Assembly (NCBI GenBank): GCA_045107045.1
Contig: JBGCFR010000025.1
Location: forward strand, 1 to 64,000
DNA length: 64,000 nt
Direction: 5' to 3'
Source of the DNA: Putridiphycobacter sp045107045
Lineage (GTDB): Bacteria; Bacteroidota; Bacteroidia; Flavobacteriales_D; Crocinitomicaceae
Within the stretch, counting starts at the first letter, position 1. Each line of letters begins with the position of its first letter. Shown piece by piece: positions 25,262 through 34,651 of this stretch. The position numbers were made by a program, and so were the translations under genes. Under the pieces are notes generated by a model. It was given only the letters and a program-made list of their open reading frames with translations, was not told the DNA's origin and searched no databases.

Positions 25262-27679
25262 CTATGCTTTGACGAACAAGCGACGTCCTACACCGTTAAT
25301 AGTTCTTACCTCAATATTGTAAAGACCGGAACTAAGTCCTTCAATATTAATGTTCTCTAAATTAGAAATCGTTTTGTTTTCGTAAACTAATTTTCCGCTT
25401 AAATCAACAATACGAATTGATTGAATTACGTCTTCCGATTCAATGTTAAGGCTAGACTTTGCAGGATTAGGGAATACTGTAAATGTTAAATTACTATTCT
25501 CAGAAATACCTAATCCAACCGTATTAATATTTAATGTTGTATTTGTAATGATTGGCGCATTTTGATCAAAGTAAATATAAGCCGTGTTTTCAATAATGTC
25601 ACCTTCACTTAAGGTAGGTAATTCTTTAATTCTGTAAACTACATGTCCATGGCTAGCTGGCTCATTAGTTGTGCTGTCCGGTAACCATATTTGTGGAAAG
25701 TCAAACTTTTTAATGCCATTACCCATGTCTATTAATTGAATAGGATGAGTAGCTTCAAGCAGTTCAAACGTTGTCCAATCTAGGTTTGTGCTTAAGCTAT
25801 CTAAAATATAAACATCTTGTGCTGGTGCAGTTCCCGTATTTTGAAACCTAATGACATAAGTGTATTCATCTTGTACAGCGGGATTAACGATAGTTGGCTG
25901 ATTAACTGATTTATCATTCGGATCATAACTAACGCCAACTAACATACCTAAAGTACTATAGTTATTTGATGAGTCACAATCTGCAGTTGCTGACGAGATA
26001 GCAGAACTAAACACGTGGAAAGTGCTGTCTGGAATACCAGCTGGTGTATTAAAGTAAATCACATCAGTATTGTACATATATGTACTGTTTGAATTTAGAG
26101 TCCATGTAATTGTATTTCCTGATATTGTGTAATTAGGATTGTTAATTGAACTCAAAACTGGTGTCACTCCAGATGGATAGTCTAAACTTACAGTGTAATT
26201 CCCTGGTGCACCAGAACCATAATTACCATACTTAAACCATACTGAGTTGGTTGTGTTTTGATAATAACCAATCCAAGGGGTAACGCTTGACCATAAATCC
26301 GCACATGTGCTTGCTGAATTGCAATTTAAAGCTAAATCAGCTTGGTTATTGTTTGCACAATTTAAATTTGAAATTACAGCACCATTTCCTAAGACATATG
26401 CAGAATTATTTACTTGCCAAGATTGATCAAGACTGACTAAAACGGTACCTCCACTTAATTGCCATCCTGTGTAAGAATAATAGCCAGTTGAGTCAGTATA
26501 TACTGTTATTTGGCCACCAAGACCATTTAATGTAACCGGTGCATTATAGAATGGCACTTCTGATGAGTCCAATATTCCGTTTCCGTTGTCATCACAATAT
26601 ACATAGCCATTTACACAACCCACACTTAGTGCGTTTGTATCGCAAATAATCGGAATGTTTAATATAGGGTTGTTAGTACAAGAAAGGTCCGAAATAGTAT
26701 CAATAAAATTACCTGAATTATAGTAGCCATTAGAACTCATCCAAGTTTGATCTACACTAACAAACCCTCCTGATGCAAGGCCAGTATAACTAAATGAATA
26801 TAGACCATTAGGATCTGCAGTTGTTGAATGAGATGATCCATTTGGCAAATATAGCACTAGTGGTGCACCACCAACAGGTATTTCGGTTGAATCTAAAATT
26901 CCATTATTATTATTATCACAAAAAATAGTTCCGTTTAAACAGTTACTAGTTAGTTGAGTAGAATCACAATTTAAAATGATTTGAGATGTTATATTATTGT
27001 TCCCAGATATAGTTGTGGTAATGGTATTTGGTGTAATAGCCTGTACAACCCAATTATTTGCTGCTAACCAATTTGGGTCAACAACTATAGTATAAGTATC
27101 AGGTAAAACGCCATAAAAATTATTATTAAATATTGACCATGCACTGTAAGTATTACCATTAGAACCGATTAATAACATTTGAGGGACAATGTTAGTTGAG
27201 TCAATAACTCCGTCGCCATCACAATCTAAGTTGGCACTAGCGTACATACCTACGTAACAACCACCCATAATAACATCCTGGGTATAATTAATAGTATCTG
27301 AAGAAATAGGGTCATAAAGGTCAATATTAAACGTATATATTCCAGCTGTTGAATAAGTATGAGTAATTGCTGGGCTCCAAGCAATAGCAGTACCAGATGT
27401 AATTGCTGTGCCTGTATGTGTTGATGTACTTCCATCACCCCATTGGACTTCAGCAGTTAAATTAGAGTTAAGGATATTCGAACCATCAACAATTAGGTTT
27501 GCATCACCATATGAAGTGTAGTTATTTGTTATAGGAGAGATTTCCACTGTATAGTCCAATTGACAAACAGTAACTTGACTTGTGTCATCCAGAAAAGAAG
27601 TAAAGGTAACACCTTGCGCTATTCCAACAACAGATGATAACAGTAAGCTGATTAGAAGTGTAAAAATATTGGTTTTCAT
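25262..27679 (-). CDS. Large secreted SdrD-like repeat protein with T9SS sorting domain
   Basis: 805 residues. Signal peptide 1-21. An N-terminal PKD-like region (about 25-135) is followed by three SdrD B-like modules, each beginning with CxNGxxxCDDNxNGILDSSE or CDGDGVIDSTN and ending in NxxLNC-type strands. Next is a surface domain like DUF7619 (SYDPNDKSVNQP, FQNTGTAPAQDVYILDSL, YIYFDQNAPIITN). A T9SS type A sorting domain closes the protein (VFPNPAKSSLNI, LSGKLVYENK, SSGLYNIEV). It is probably a cell-surface or secreted adhesin-like protein. Confidence 0.92.
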   Translation of the reverse strand: MKTNIFTLLISLLLSSVVGIAQGVTFTSFLDDTSQVTVCQLDYTVEISPITNNYTSYGDANLIVDGSNILNSNLTAEVQWGDGSTSTHTGTAITSGTAIAWSPAITHTYSTAGIYTFNIDLYDPISSDTINYTQDVIMGGCYVGMYASANLDCDGDGVIDSTNIVPQMLLIGSNGNTYSAWSIFNNNFYGVLPDTYTIVVDPNWLAANNWVVQAITPNTITTTISGNNNITSQIILNCDSTQLTSNCLNGTIFCDNNNNGILDSTEIPVGGAPLVLYLPNGSSHSTTADPNGLYSFSYTGLASGGFVSVDQTWMSSNGYYNSGNFIDTISDLSCTNNPILNIPIICDTNALSVGCVNGYVYCDDNGNGILDSSEVPFYNAPVTLNGLGGQITVYTDSTGYYSYTGWQLSGGTVLVSLDQSWQVNNSAYVLGNGAVISNLNCANNNQADLALNCNSASTCADLWSSVTPWIGYYQNTTNSVWFKYGNYGSGAPGNYTVSLDYPSGVTPVLSSINNPNYTISGNTITWTLNSNSTYMYNTDVIYFNTPAGIPDSTFHVFSSAISSATADCDSSNNYSTLGMLVGVSYDPNDKSVNQPTIVNPAVQDEYTYVIRFQNTGTAPAQDVYILDSLSTNLDWTTFELLEATHPIQLIDMGNGIKKFDFPQIWLPDSTTNEPASHGHVVYRIKELPTLSEGDIIENTAYIYFDQNAPIITNTTLNINTVGLGISENSNLTFTVFPNPAKSSLNIESEDVIQSIRIVDLSGKLVYENKTISNLENINIEGLSSGLYNIEVRTINGVGRRLFVKA

Positions 27680-27800
27680 AAGACTAGAATTTCTATATAA
27701 ACAGATTTATTTTTGAAAGGTTGTCTAAAATGAAAAATAAAATTATTCACTCACTAGTATTAAATGTTTGTTTTCACTTCTGGATAGAAAAAAATTAGAA

Positions 27801-27831
27801 AAAAAAAGAAAGGCTACAATAATTGTAGCCT
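27801..27831 (-). terminator. Terminator hairpin after the glutathione peroxidase gene
   Basis: AGGCTACAAT (27811-27820) and ATTGTAGCCT (27822-27831) form a perfect 10-bp stem. The A-rich stretch at 27801-27810 becomes the T-run on the minus strand. It is about 150 bases downstream of the gpx stop, so the pairing with that gene is inferred. Confidence 0.7.
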
Positions 27832-27978
27832 ATTCCTTTAATTTAACGATTAAAAGTTATTCTCTGACAAAGAATTCTTTATCAGTATGACTATATTATT
27901 TAGCATGAGGTTGCTTTTATTGTGATGTTTTTTCGAAAATCATAACTTTTTTTTATTTCCGTAAAGAAAAATCACTGC

Positions 27979-28467
27979 TTAAGTAAGTAATTTCTTTATG
28001 TCTTCCTCAATAGATTCCGGTTTAGTTAGGGAAGCATACCTTTTTACTACAGTGCCATTTTTATCAACTAAAAACTTTGTGAAATTCCATTTTATTTTTC
28101 GACTCAGAAAGCCTCCCTTAGCTTGTTTTAAGTATTTAAATATTGGAGATTCATTTTTGCCGTTGACATCAATTTTTGAAAACATTTGAAAACTGACGCC
28201 ATAGTTTATTAAACAGCCTTCTTGAATTTCTTTTTCATTGCCAGGCTCTTGACCACCAAATTGGTTGCAAGGAAAACCTAATATTTGCAAACCTGCTGTT
28301 TTATGTGTTTGGTATAGTTTTTCCAAGCCTTCATATTGTGGAGTGAATCCACAATTACTCGCTGTGTTCACAATCAGTAGTACCTGATTTTTATATTCAG
28401 AAAGTGATTTGTTTTGCCCCGAAATAGTTTTAGCGGAAAGGTCATAGAAGTTTTGATTTGATTTCAT
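27979..28467 (-). CDS. Glutathione peroxidase-family thiol peroxidase
   Basis: 162 residues. Peroxidatic cysteine in NTASNCGFTPQYEGLEKLY; the partner motifs FPCNQFGGQEPG and KWNFTKFLVDKNG are both present. The family reduces peroxides in the cytosol, mostly with thioredoxin in bacteria. The cysteine form (not selenocysteine) is encoded. It is followed by a terminator at 27801-27831 and preceded by the helicase gene on the same strand. Confidence 0.94.
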   Translation of the reverse strand: MKSNQNFYDLSAKTISGQNKSLSEYKNQVLLIVNTASNCGFTPQYEGLEKLYQTHKTAGLQILGFPCNQFGGQEPGNEKEIQEGCLINYGVSFQMFSKIDVNGKNESPIFKYLKQAKGGFLSRKIKWNFTKFLVDKNGTVVKRYASLTKPESIEEDIKKLLT

Positions 28468-28514
28468 ATTTTCATAATTTATTCACCCTAAAGTTAATTT
28501 ATATTTGAATAATA

Positions 28515-29843
28515 TCACTTAATAAATTTAAGAGCTTTAGCTTTTATCTTAAAGTTGAGTTCCTCTTTTAATAATGCCTTTAAATCAACTTCTTCTGACA
28601 GTTTATTCGATAATTCCCTAAATCGTTTATCAGCTTTTAATGCTAAACGGTCTATGTCCAAAGCAGTGTTGTTAAACCCAATTAGTTTTAAGTTATCAAT
28701 ATCTCTTAAACGAGATAATGCAACATAACCTTGGCCTTTTTCAAATGTTTTACTTAAATCTAGCTCAGCCTTATCTAATGTCATTCCTTGAGATTTATGA
28801 ATAGTAATGGCCCAAGCTAAACGCAAAGGGATTTGAACGAATGATGCTATCGAATTTCCTTTATCATCATCTATCGACCATTCTTCGGTTGTTGCAGTAA
28901 TTTCTTCGCCACCTGTAATTTTGACTATGGGGAATCCTAAACTTGAATACTCAATAATTTTCCCAAGTGTTCCATTAATATAACCTTTGTCAGTATTATT
29001 TTTGACAAACATAACCTTAGCACCTATTTTTAGACTCAATTGTTCATTGACAATAACTGATTTTTTTAGTGTGGTGACAAGTTCTTTTTTTCCTTTAGTT
29101 GTTGCCCAGAAATTTTTTGCTTTTCCATTTATTTTGTCTAACTCAATATTGTTTATTCTATCAACATCAGCATTATGAGTATACAGTCTAATGGGACTAA
29201 TAAGTGATATATTGTTTTTAATAGTTTTGTTTAGTAATTCAGTAACCGATTTCGTTATAGTACCATTTCTTATAGCGTCTAAAACATCTGTTAACGAATT
29301 TTCTGTCTGTCTGTATTGCTTAGTTAAATAGCAAATGTTAAATTCTGATTGAACCCAAGTATGTCCCATAAATGCAAATTTATCTCTACTTTGTTCATAT
29401 GTGTTACCAATAGGGGGTAATTGGAAAAAATCTCCACATACTACAATTTGTTTTCCTCCAAAAGGCAATAGGTTATCATTTGCATACTGAAGAATCTGGT
29501 CAACTAAATTTAATTGCTTCTGATGAAGCATAGATATCTCATCAATAATTAAAACTTTCGTTTTCTCCAATTTTTTTTTGAGCGCTTTATTGAGCATTAA
29601 AAAATGAAGGTCTTTATTACTCATTTGGTCTTTAATGCCCATTCCAACCCAACTATGAATAGTTTGTCCATTAATATGGGTAGCGGCAATACCTGTAGAA
29701 GCAGTAATTCCTGAAGAAATTTTATACTTATTTAAATATTTAATAAATGACTTAAGAACATGCGTCTTACCAGTACCTGCAGACCCTGTTAAAAATACGT
29801 TTTTACCTGATTTCAATATGGCAAGAGCCACGTCTTGTGTCAT
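28515..29843 (-). CDS. PIF1/RecD2-like superfamily 1B helicase
   Basis: 442 residues. Walker A LTGSAGTGKTHVLKSF, motif Ia TASTGIAATHINGQTIHSW, Walker B LIIDEISM, motif III CGDFFQLPPIG, motif IV TKQYRQ, and the C-terminal AITIHKSQGMTLD with YVALSRLRD. This is the compact PIF1-like helicase core, a 5'-3' DNA helicase that acts on stalled forks, R-loops or G-quadruplexes in other organisms. No accessory domain is fused. It lies 47 bases upstream of gpx but functional linkage is not obvious. Confidence 0.9.
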   Translation of the reverse strand: MTQDVALAILKSGKNVFLTGSAGTGKTHVLKSFIKYLNKYKISSGITASTGIAATHINGQTIHSWVGMGIKDQMSNKDLHFLMLNKALKKKLEKTKVLIIDEISMLHQKQLNLVDQILQYANDNLLPFGGKQIVVCGDFFQLPPIGNTYEQSRDKFAFMGHTWVQSEFNICYLTKQYRQTENSLTDVLDAIRNGTITKSVTELLNKTIKNNISLISPIRLYTHNADVDRINNIELDKINGKAKNFWATTKGKKELVTTLKKSVIVNEQLSLKIGAKVMFVKNNTDKGYINGTLGKIIEYSSLGFPIVKITGGEEITATTEEWSIDDDKGNSIASFVQIPLRLAWAITIHKSQGMTLDKAELDLSKTFEKGQGYVALSRLRDIDNLKLIGFNNTALDIDRLALKADKRFRELSNKLSEEVDLKALLKEELNFKIKAKALKFIK

Positions 29844-29915
29844 GTCACAAAAATAAACAGGAAATCAATTAGATTTAAAAATGATTAAGGAAGTAATTAA
29901 CAACTTAAGGATGAA

Positions 29916-30563
29916 TTACGATTTTATTTTTCTTAATATCATTAGTCCGTCTCTTACGGGTAATAGAACATTTTCAACTCGGTCGTCGCTTTGAACCATG
30001 CTATTGAATTCCACAATAGCTTTTGTTGTTTCCTTCATATCTGATGGATTTTTTAAAACATTTCCGCTCCAAAGTACATTGTCCGCAATAATGAATCCTC
30101 CAATAGGAATTTTATTAAATACTAAATCATAGTAGTGACTGTAGTTTTCTTTATCAGCATCAATAAATACCAAATCATATGATCTGCTTAGTTGAGGTAT
30201 TATATTTAGAGCATTTCCAATCAAAAAATTGAGATTCGCTGTATGGTTAGATTTTGCCCAATACTTATCTATAATGGGTTTCAATTCTTCATTTATATCA
30301 ATGGTATCAATTTGTCCTCCTTCAGCAATTCCTTCCGCTAAGCATAAAGCAGAATATCCTGTATATGTGCCTATTTCAAGAATATTTTTCGGTTTAATCA
30401 TATGACTGATCATACTTAATGCTCTTCCTTGAAGATGCCCAGATAGCATTCTAGGTACTAATATTTTTAGATGAGTCTCTCGGTTCAATTCTGAAAGTAA
30501 TTCTTCTTCTTTTGAAGTATGCGCTTCGGCATATAAAGAGATTTTGTCGGGTATAAAGTCCAT
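29916..30563 (-). CDS. Class I SAM-dependent O-methyltransferase
   Basis: 215 residues from the ATG at 30563. The longer frame to 30620 would overlap prmC and adds only a poorly conserved leader. Motifs are those of the caffeoyl-CoA/catechol type: ILEIGTYTGYSALCLAEG, IDTIDINEELKPI, YDLVFIDADKENY (with the metal-binding acids) and GFIIADNVLWSG. It should methylate a hydroxyl with S-adenosylmethionine and Mg2+; the substrate is unknown. It follows prmC by 34 bases and may share its transcript. Confidence 0.92.
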   Translation of the reverse strand: MDFIPDKISLYAEAHTSKEEELLSELNRETHLKILVPRMLSGHLQGRALSMISHMIKPKNILEIGTYTGYSALCLAEGIAEGGQIDTIDINEELKPIIDKYWAKSNHTANLNFLIGNALNIIPQLSRSYDLVFIDADKENYSHYYDLVFNKIPIGGFIIADNVLWSGNVLKNPSDMKETTKAIVEFNSMVQSDDRVENVLLPVRDGLMILRKIKS

Positions 30564-30597
30564 AATTACTATAGTTAGCTGGACAAAGATAACTGAT

Positions 30598-31458
30598 TTA
30601 CAATAATTGTCCAGATACAATTCTGTCTTTTCCTTGAAGGTCTTTAATAATTTCTACATTAATGAATTTTGCATTTTCCAAGTTTTCTTTAACTTTTGAG
30701 GCTAATTTTTCATGGACTTCAAAATAAAGGTATCCACCAGCATTCAATTGTTTTTTTGCTAAATCGATAATTTTATGATAGAATATTAGTGGGCTACTGT
30801 CATTTACAAAAAGAGCAAGATCTGGTTCATGATTCAATACTTGCTCGGTCATTTCTGCTTTATCAGAAAGTAAAACATATGGTGGGTTAGATACTATGAT
30901 GTTGAACATACCTAGGTTCGAAATGTCTTCGTCTAAGATGTTAGATTGATGCCAATTGATGTTTTGATTTAGGCTTTTCGCATTAAAATCAGCAGTTTCT
31001 AGCGCTTCGGATGAAATATCGAGTCCTGTGATTTCCCAATTATTTTTGACAGATTTTATTGAAATTGGTATACAGCCTGAGCCAGTGCCAATATCTAACA
31101 GTTTAATTGTGTCATTTTGATGATTTCTAACTATTAAATCAACAAGTTCCTCAGTTTCTGGCCTTGGAATTAATACAGATGGATTGACTTGGAATATGAG
31201 GTCATAAAATTCGGCTTTTCCAAGTATATATTGAATTGGCTCTTTGTTTTGTAGCCTTTTGACAATTTTTCGTTGTGCTAGTAAATCTGATTCAGAAAGC
31301 AAAAATTGCTTTGTACGTACCTCGATTTTTTCTAGCCCAAATTCAAAAAAAGCCATGAGAAAGAAAATTTGTTCTATCTCATTGACTTCATATAGTTCAG
31401 TTAGTTTACTGCGATAGTATGGTATTAAATCTTTAAGCTGATTTGTTTTAACAAACAT
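30598..31458 (-). CDS. prmC: Peptide chain release factor N5-glutamine methyltransferase
   Basis: 286 residues, normal for PrmC/HemK. The N-terminal helical domain (about 1-90) is followed by the Rossmann methyltransferase: LDIGTGSGCIPISIK, the catalytic NPPY motif (IVSNPPYVLL) and the GGYLYFEVHEK strand. It methylates the glutamine of the GGQ motif in release factors 1 and 2. It probably starts a transcript with the O-methyltransferase gene downstream. Confidence 0.95.
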   Translation of the reverse strand: MFVKTNQLKDLIPYYRSKLTELYEVNEIEQIFFLMAFFEFGLEKIEVRTKQFLLSESDLLAQRKIVKRLQNKEPIQYILGKAEFYDLIFQVNPSVLIPRPETEELVDLIVRNHQNDTIKLLDIGTGSGCIPISIKSVKNNWEITGLDISSEALETADFNAKSLNQNINWHQSNILDEDISNLGMFNIIVSNPPYVLLSDKAEMTEQVLNHEPDLALFVNDSSPLIFYHKIIDLAKKQLNAGGYLYFEVHEKLASKVKENLENAKFINVEIIKDLQGKDRIVSGQLL

Positions 31459-31492
31459 TATTCCTTTTGATTAATACAAAAGTAATTCATTC

Positions 31493-32974
31493 TTAAAACC
31501 TATAGCCAAAAGACAGTATAAATTGCTTTCTATCGTTCTGAATTAAAGAATTGCTGCCTTCTAATTCTGGAGAGTAAGCATAATGTTCTGATCCTACTTT
31601 TGAAAACATGGTGGCAAAGTCTAAATAAACACTTCCAAAGTTATATCCAATTCCGGCTGTATAGTTTTGCACTGGTTTATCAAAAACACCTTTTTCTGGT
31701 TTGTAAGCTGAGCCAAAAATAGCGTAGCCTCCTCTTAAGTATAATTGCTTATTGATTCTTGCCTCAGCACCAAATTTTAAGTTAAAGGTAGATTGATATA
31801 AATTGTCAATCTGCTTGTTTTCGTCGTTATAGGAATAGAAACCAGTTCCTATATTGCTAGGTGATTTCATAAATGTTTTACTATAATCAACTAACTCTAA
31901 TTCCGCACCAATACTTCCAATTTTTTTACTAACAAGCCCTAATGAAAAATTTGCTCGCATAGGTGTTCTGATAATATAATCATTGGCTCCGGTCGGCGGA
32001 CCGTTTTCTGGGCTTATTGTACCATTAATTGTTGTGTTAGTCATATCATTTCCAAATTGTTCATTAATGCTAATACGAGTAGGTGTTTCAATAGATGCTC
32101 CAACTCTAATAAACTCTGCAGGAATATATATTAAACCAACTCTTGCATTTATTCCAGAGCCTTTGGCTTGAAGGTAACCGGAATAATCAAGTTGGGTAAT
32201 CCAGGTAGCAGAATCTTTAAATTGTTCTTGATGCGAAAAACGTGAGTCATAATTTAAAGTCACAACATTGAAGCTTCCCCCAATCAATAATTTATTCTTG
32301 TAGTTTCCACTGATGGAAAAATTGATTTCTCCCATTCCACCTTCTGTTGTGACAGTTCGTGAATGATTCGATTTTCCAACGGCTCCTGAACTATAATAAT
32401 AATCTGTGCTATCATTAGTAGTAGAATATGGATCTATTACATAACTTTCGTATGCTAACCCAGATGAAAATGGATTTAAACTACTCGAATTAGTTGGTGG
32501 TGTATTATCAGCTTCAGCAATAAAATAGTCTACGATAGATCCATTCGATTCTCCACCATACGAAAAGCTATTATTAAAACTCTGTTTTCTATTATAACCC
32601 ATTCCAAGTTGAATTCCTGCCCAGCCATTGTACTTTTTTGGATCAAGACTGTAAGCTTTTAAATAAGATATATTTCCAAGTTTTAGCTTATTCGACGATT
32701 TTGCAAAGCTTCTTTCTTGAAATTCGGCGGTGGTGTTGTTGTTTTCTAAAAAAGTGGTAAACGAAAAATTGTTTTTCGAAAACCTGCCTGATGCCGCAGG
32801 GTTTTTAAGAGTAGAAGAGTAATCTCCACCCAATGCTGTCATTGCACCTGCCATACTTATGTTTCTTGCTGTGCCGCCTAAAGATTCTTGAGAATATCTT
32901 AAGGCGTCTTCCTCGTTTTGGGCATTAAGAAACCCAGTTGTGCCAATTAAAAGGCCAAATATTATCCATTTCAT
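31493..32974 (-). CDS. OMPP1/FadL-type outer membrane protein
   Basis: 493 residues with a signal peptide (about 1-18, ending FLNAQ). The start RYSQESLGGTARNISMAGAM and LGGDYSSTLKNPAASG is typical of the FadL/TodX-like family of this phylum. The rest is a beta-barrel pattern with alternating strands and aromatic girdle, ending in FILSFGYRF as outer-membrane proteins do. Family members take up hydrophobic compounds; the substrate is unknown. It is just downstream of the repeat lipoprotein gene (19 bases), and both may be in one transcript. Confidence 0.88.
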   Translation of the reverse strand: MKWIIFGLLIGTTGFLNAQNEEDALRYSQESLGGTARNISMAGAMTALGGDYSSTLKNPAASGRFSKNNFSFTTFLENNNTTAEFQERSFAKSSNKLKLGNISYLKAYSLDPKKYNGWAGIQLGMGYNRKQSFNNSFSYGGESNGSIVDYFIAEADNTPPTNSSSLNPFSSGLAYESYVIDPYSTTNDSTDYYYSSGAVGKSNHSRTVTTEGGMGEINFSISGNYKNKLLIGGSFNVVTLNYDSRFSHQEQFKDSATWITQLDYSGYLQAKGSGINARVGLIYIPAEFIRVGASIETPTRISINEQFGNDMTNTTINGTISPENGPPTGANDYIIRTPMRANFSLGLVSKKIGSIGAELELVDYSKTFMKSPSNIGTGFYSYNDENKQIDNLYQSTFNLKFGAEARINKQLYLRGGYAIFGSAYKPEKGVFDKPVQNYTAGIGYNFGSVYLDFATMFSKVGSEHYAYSPELEGSNSLIQNDRKQFILSFGYRF

Positions 32975-32992
32975 AATTAAATACTTTAAAAA

Positions 32993-34576
32993 TTATCTTC
33001 TTCCTCCTCTGCTCGAACTTGAATTAGAACTTCTTGAACTTGACCTGCTGCTTGATCCAGAAGAACTTGACCTGGTAGGAGTAGACCTTGAAGGTGATGT
33101 TCTAGTCGGCGTCGACCTTGTTGGTGTTGTTCTAGTCGGTGTTGATCTAGTTGGTGTCGATCTAGTTGGTGTCGATCTAGTTGGTGTCGACCTTGTTGGT
33201 GTCGATCTAGTTGGTGTCGACCTTGTTGGTGTTGTTCTAGTCGGTGCTGACCTTGTTGGTGTCGATCTTGTTGGTGCTGATCTAGTTGGTGCAGTTCTAG
33301 TCGGCGCAGTTCTGGTTGGTTCAGTCCTAGTTGGTGCAGACTCTGTTGAATTTCTTGTAGGACTTGTATTCCTAGGGGCAGTTCTACTTGGTGCTGATTC
33401 AGTGTTAGTTCGTGTTGGTCTAGTATTAGAGTTAGTTGTTCTATTCGTTTTAATAGGTTTAGCTTCCCATCTATTAGTAGCTGGTTTTAAATCCCTAGGT
33501 TTACTAATTGGTGTTCTTGTATTTGAGCTTTCTGCCGAATTGTTGGTTGATTTAGTCGGCGGTGTTATTCTTCTATCCAAATTATTCGAATTTTCTTTAG
33601 GAGAAATCCTATTAGATTCAACTCCTCTCGTGTTTCTAGATGGCAATTTTGCAGCTGCATAATTGTCTACTACTCTCTGATCTTGACGATTTGGTGTGTC
33701 AAAACTTGGCTTTTTTGCGGCCACCGGAGTTCTTTGTTTGCTATTTGAAGCAACAGTATTTGTTGAAGTTGCACTTGCACTTCTTACTGTAGTAGGGTAG
33801 GCTGTATTGTTATTTGATCTTGAGCCTGTGCTCATACCTCTTCTATGGCCATAGTGATGATTATTGTTTCCATTGGCAAAATCATTCGAATTGTTCCAAT
33901 TATTATTTGCATTATTCCAACCATTGTTCCAACCATTGTTCCAACCATTATTCCAGCCATTGTTCCATCCGCCAGCATAGTAAGGATTGTTCCAACTATT
34001 ATAGTATGGTGAGTTCCATCCGTTATAGTATGGTGAATTCCATCCGAAGTTACCATAGTAGGGATTGTTCCATCTGTTATAATATGGGTTGTTCCAACCA
34101 TTGTAAGGATTACCCCATCCACCATAATATGCGGTGTTCCATCCCCAGCTAGGTCCATTTAAGTAAAAACTATTATACCCCCATGAGTTACCCCAATATG
34201 CAAAATTTGCACGTGGTCTATAATAATTAAAGTGGTTAAAGCGGCAATTGTTTCGGTAGTGAATCTCGCAAAAGACATTCGTATTGGTGTTAACTGCATT
34301 GCCATTATTGCTATAGTAATTGTTTACGGTGATGTTGTCATTGTTCGAAAAAGACTGATTAGGATTTTGCTCTTCTGACCTGTCTTCTACAATAATTTGG
34401 TTATTTTCGTTTTCCGCATCCTTAATAAATGCATCATATCCTGATTCATCTTTAGTCTCAGTATACACAAGTTGGGGTGCGTCATAAACATCATCATGTA
34501 AGATTTTGGTAGTTTGACAAGAATTAATGGTTAAAACTCCGATCATTGTTGCTAAAAAATAAAATGTCTTTTTCAT
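32993..34576 (-). CDS. Low-complexity lipoprotein with PTR repeats
   Basis: 527 residues from the ATG at 34576, 16 codons inside the longest frame, because it directly gives a lipoprotein signal (GVLTINSC). After a short acidic segment come Asn/Trp/Tyr-rich repeats (NNPYYN and WNNG units, about residues 130-220), a Ser/Thr/Asn region, then 18 pentapeptides of type STPTR encoded at 33071-33340, and a basic Ser/Arg tail (SSSSRGGRR). The protein is rich in R, T, S, P. It may be a surface or periplasmic filament-like or cationic polymer-binding protein; no family is recognised. The repeat tract could expand or contract. Confidence 0.8.
   Translation of the reverse strand: MKKTFYFLATMIGVLTINSCQTTKILHDDVYDAPQLVYTETKDESGYDAFIKDAENENNQIIVEDRSEEQNPNQSFSNNDNITVNNYYSNNGNAVNTNTNVFCEIHYRNNCRFNHFNYYRPRANFAYWGNSWGYNSFYLNGPSWGWNTAYYGGWGNPYNGWNNPYYNRWNNPYYGNFGWNSPYYNGWNSPYYNSWNNPYYAGGWNNGWNNGWNNGWNNGWNNANNNWNNSNDFANGNNNHHYGHRRGMSTGSRSNNNTAYPTTVRSASATSTNTVASNSKQRTPVAAKKPSFDTPNRQDQRVVDNYAAAKLPSRNTRGVESNRISPKENSNNLDRRITPPTKSTNNSAESSNTRTPISKPRDLKPATNRWEAKPIKTNRTTNSNTRPTRTNTESAPSRTAPRNTSPTRNSTESAPTRTEPTRTAPTRTAPTRSAPTRSTPTRSAPTRTTPTRSTPTRSTPTRSTPTRSTPTRSTPTRSTPTRTTPTRSTPTRTSPSRSTPTRSSSSGSSSRSSSRSSNSSSSRGGRR
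33071..33340 (-). repeat. 15-bp tandem repeat coding (S/T)(T/A)PTR
   Basis: Eighteen in-frame units of 15 bases, on the plus strand of type GTTGGTGTCGATCTA with third-base variation. On the minus strand each codes for STPTR or a close variant (TAPTR, SAPTR, TSPSR). Some units are identical at DNA level near 33150-33230, others have drifted. The length multiple of three keeps the frame when units are gained or lost. Confidence 0.9.
33913..34121 (-). repeat. 12-bp and longer repeats coding WNNG and NPYYN units
   Basis: A run of TTCCAACCATTG-type 12-mers (33913-33969) codes WNNG four or more times on the minus strand. Next to it (to about 34121) are longer repeats of NNPYYN/WNSPYY. Together they form the aromatic, Asn-rich part of the lipoprotein. 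Confidence 0.75.
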
Positions 34577-34585
34577 AATGTTTGA

Positions 34586-34616
34586 TTTGTAAAGGAAAAA
34601 CTTATTTTTACCTTTG
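34586..34616 (+). promoter_or_regulatory. Bacteroidota promoter of proS
   Basis: TTTG (34586-34589), 19-base spacer, TACCTTTG (34609-34616): an exact match to TTTG-N19-TAnnTTTG. The ATG of proS is 35 bases after the -7 box, so the 5' leader is about 30 bases. Confidence 0.8.
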
Positions 34617-34651
34617 TTCCACATCTACCAAGATACAAAAATTATACCAAA

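Noticed and set aside
33071..33340. Tandem array considered as CRISPR
   Set aside because: Units are contiguous with no unique spacers and all lie in one coding frame; no cas genes are near.
32940..33662. 240-residue plus-strand frame with VGVDLVGVDL repeats
   Set aside because: It is the antisense of the STPTR tandem repeat; repeat translation in any frame gives such a pattern, and the minus-strand gene has a signal peptide and ordered domains.
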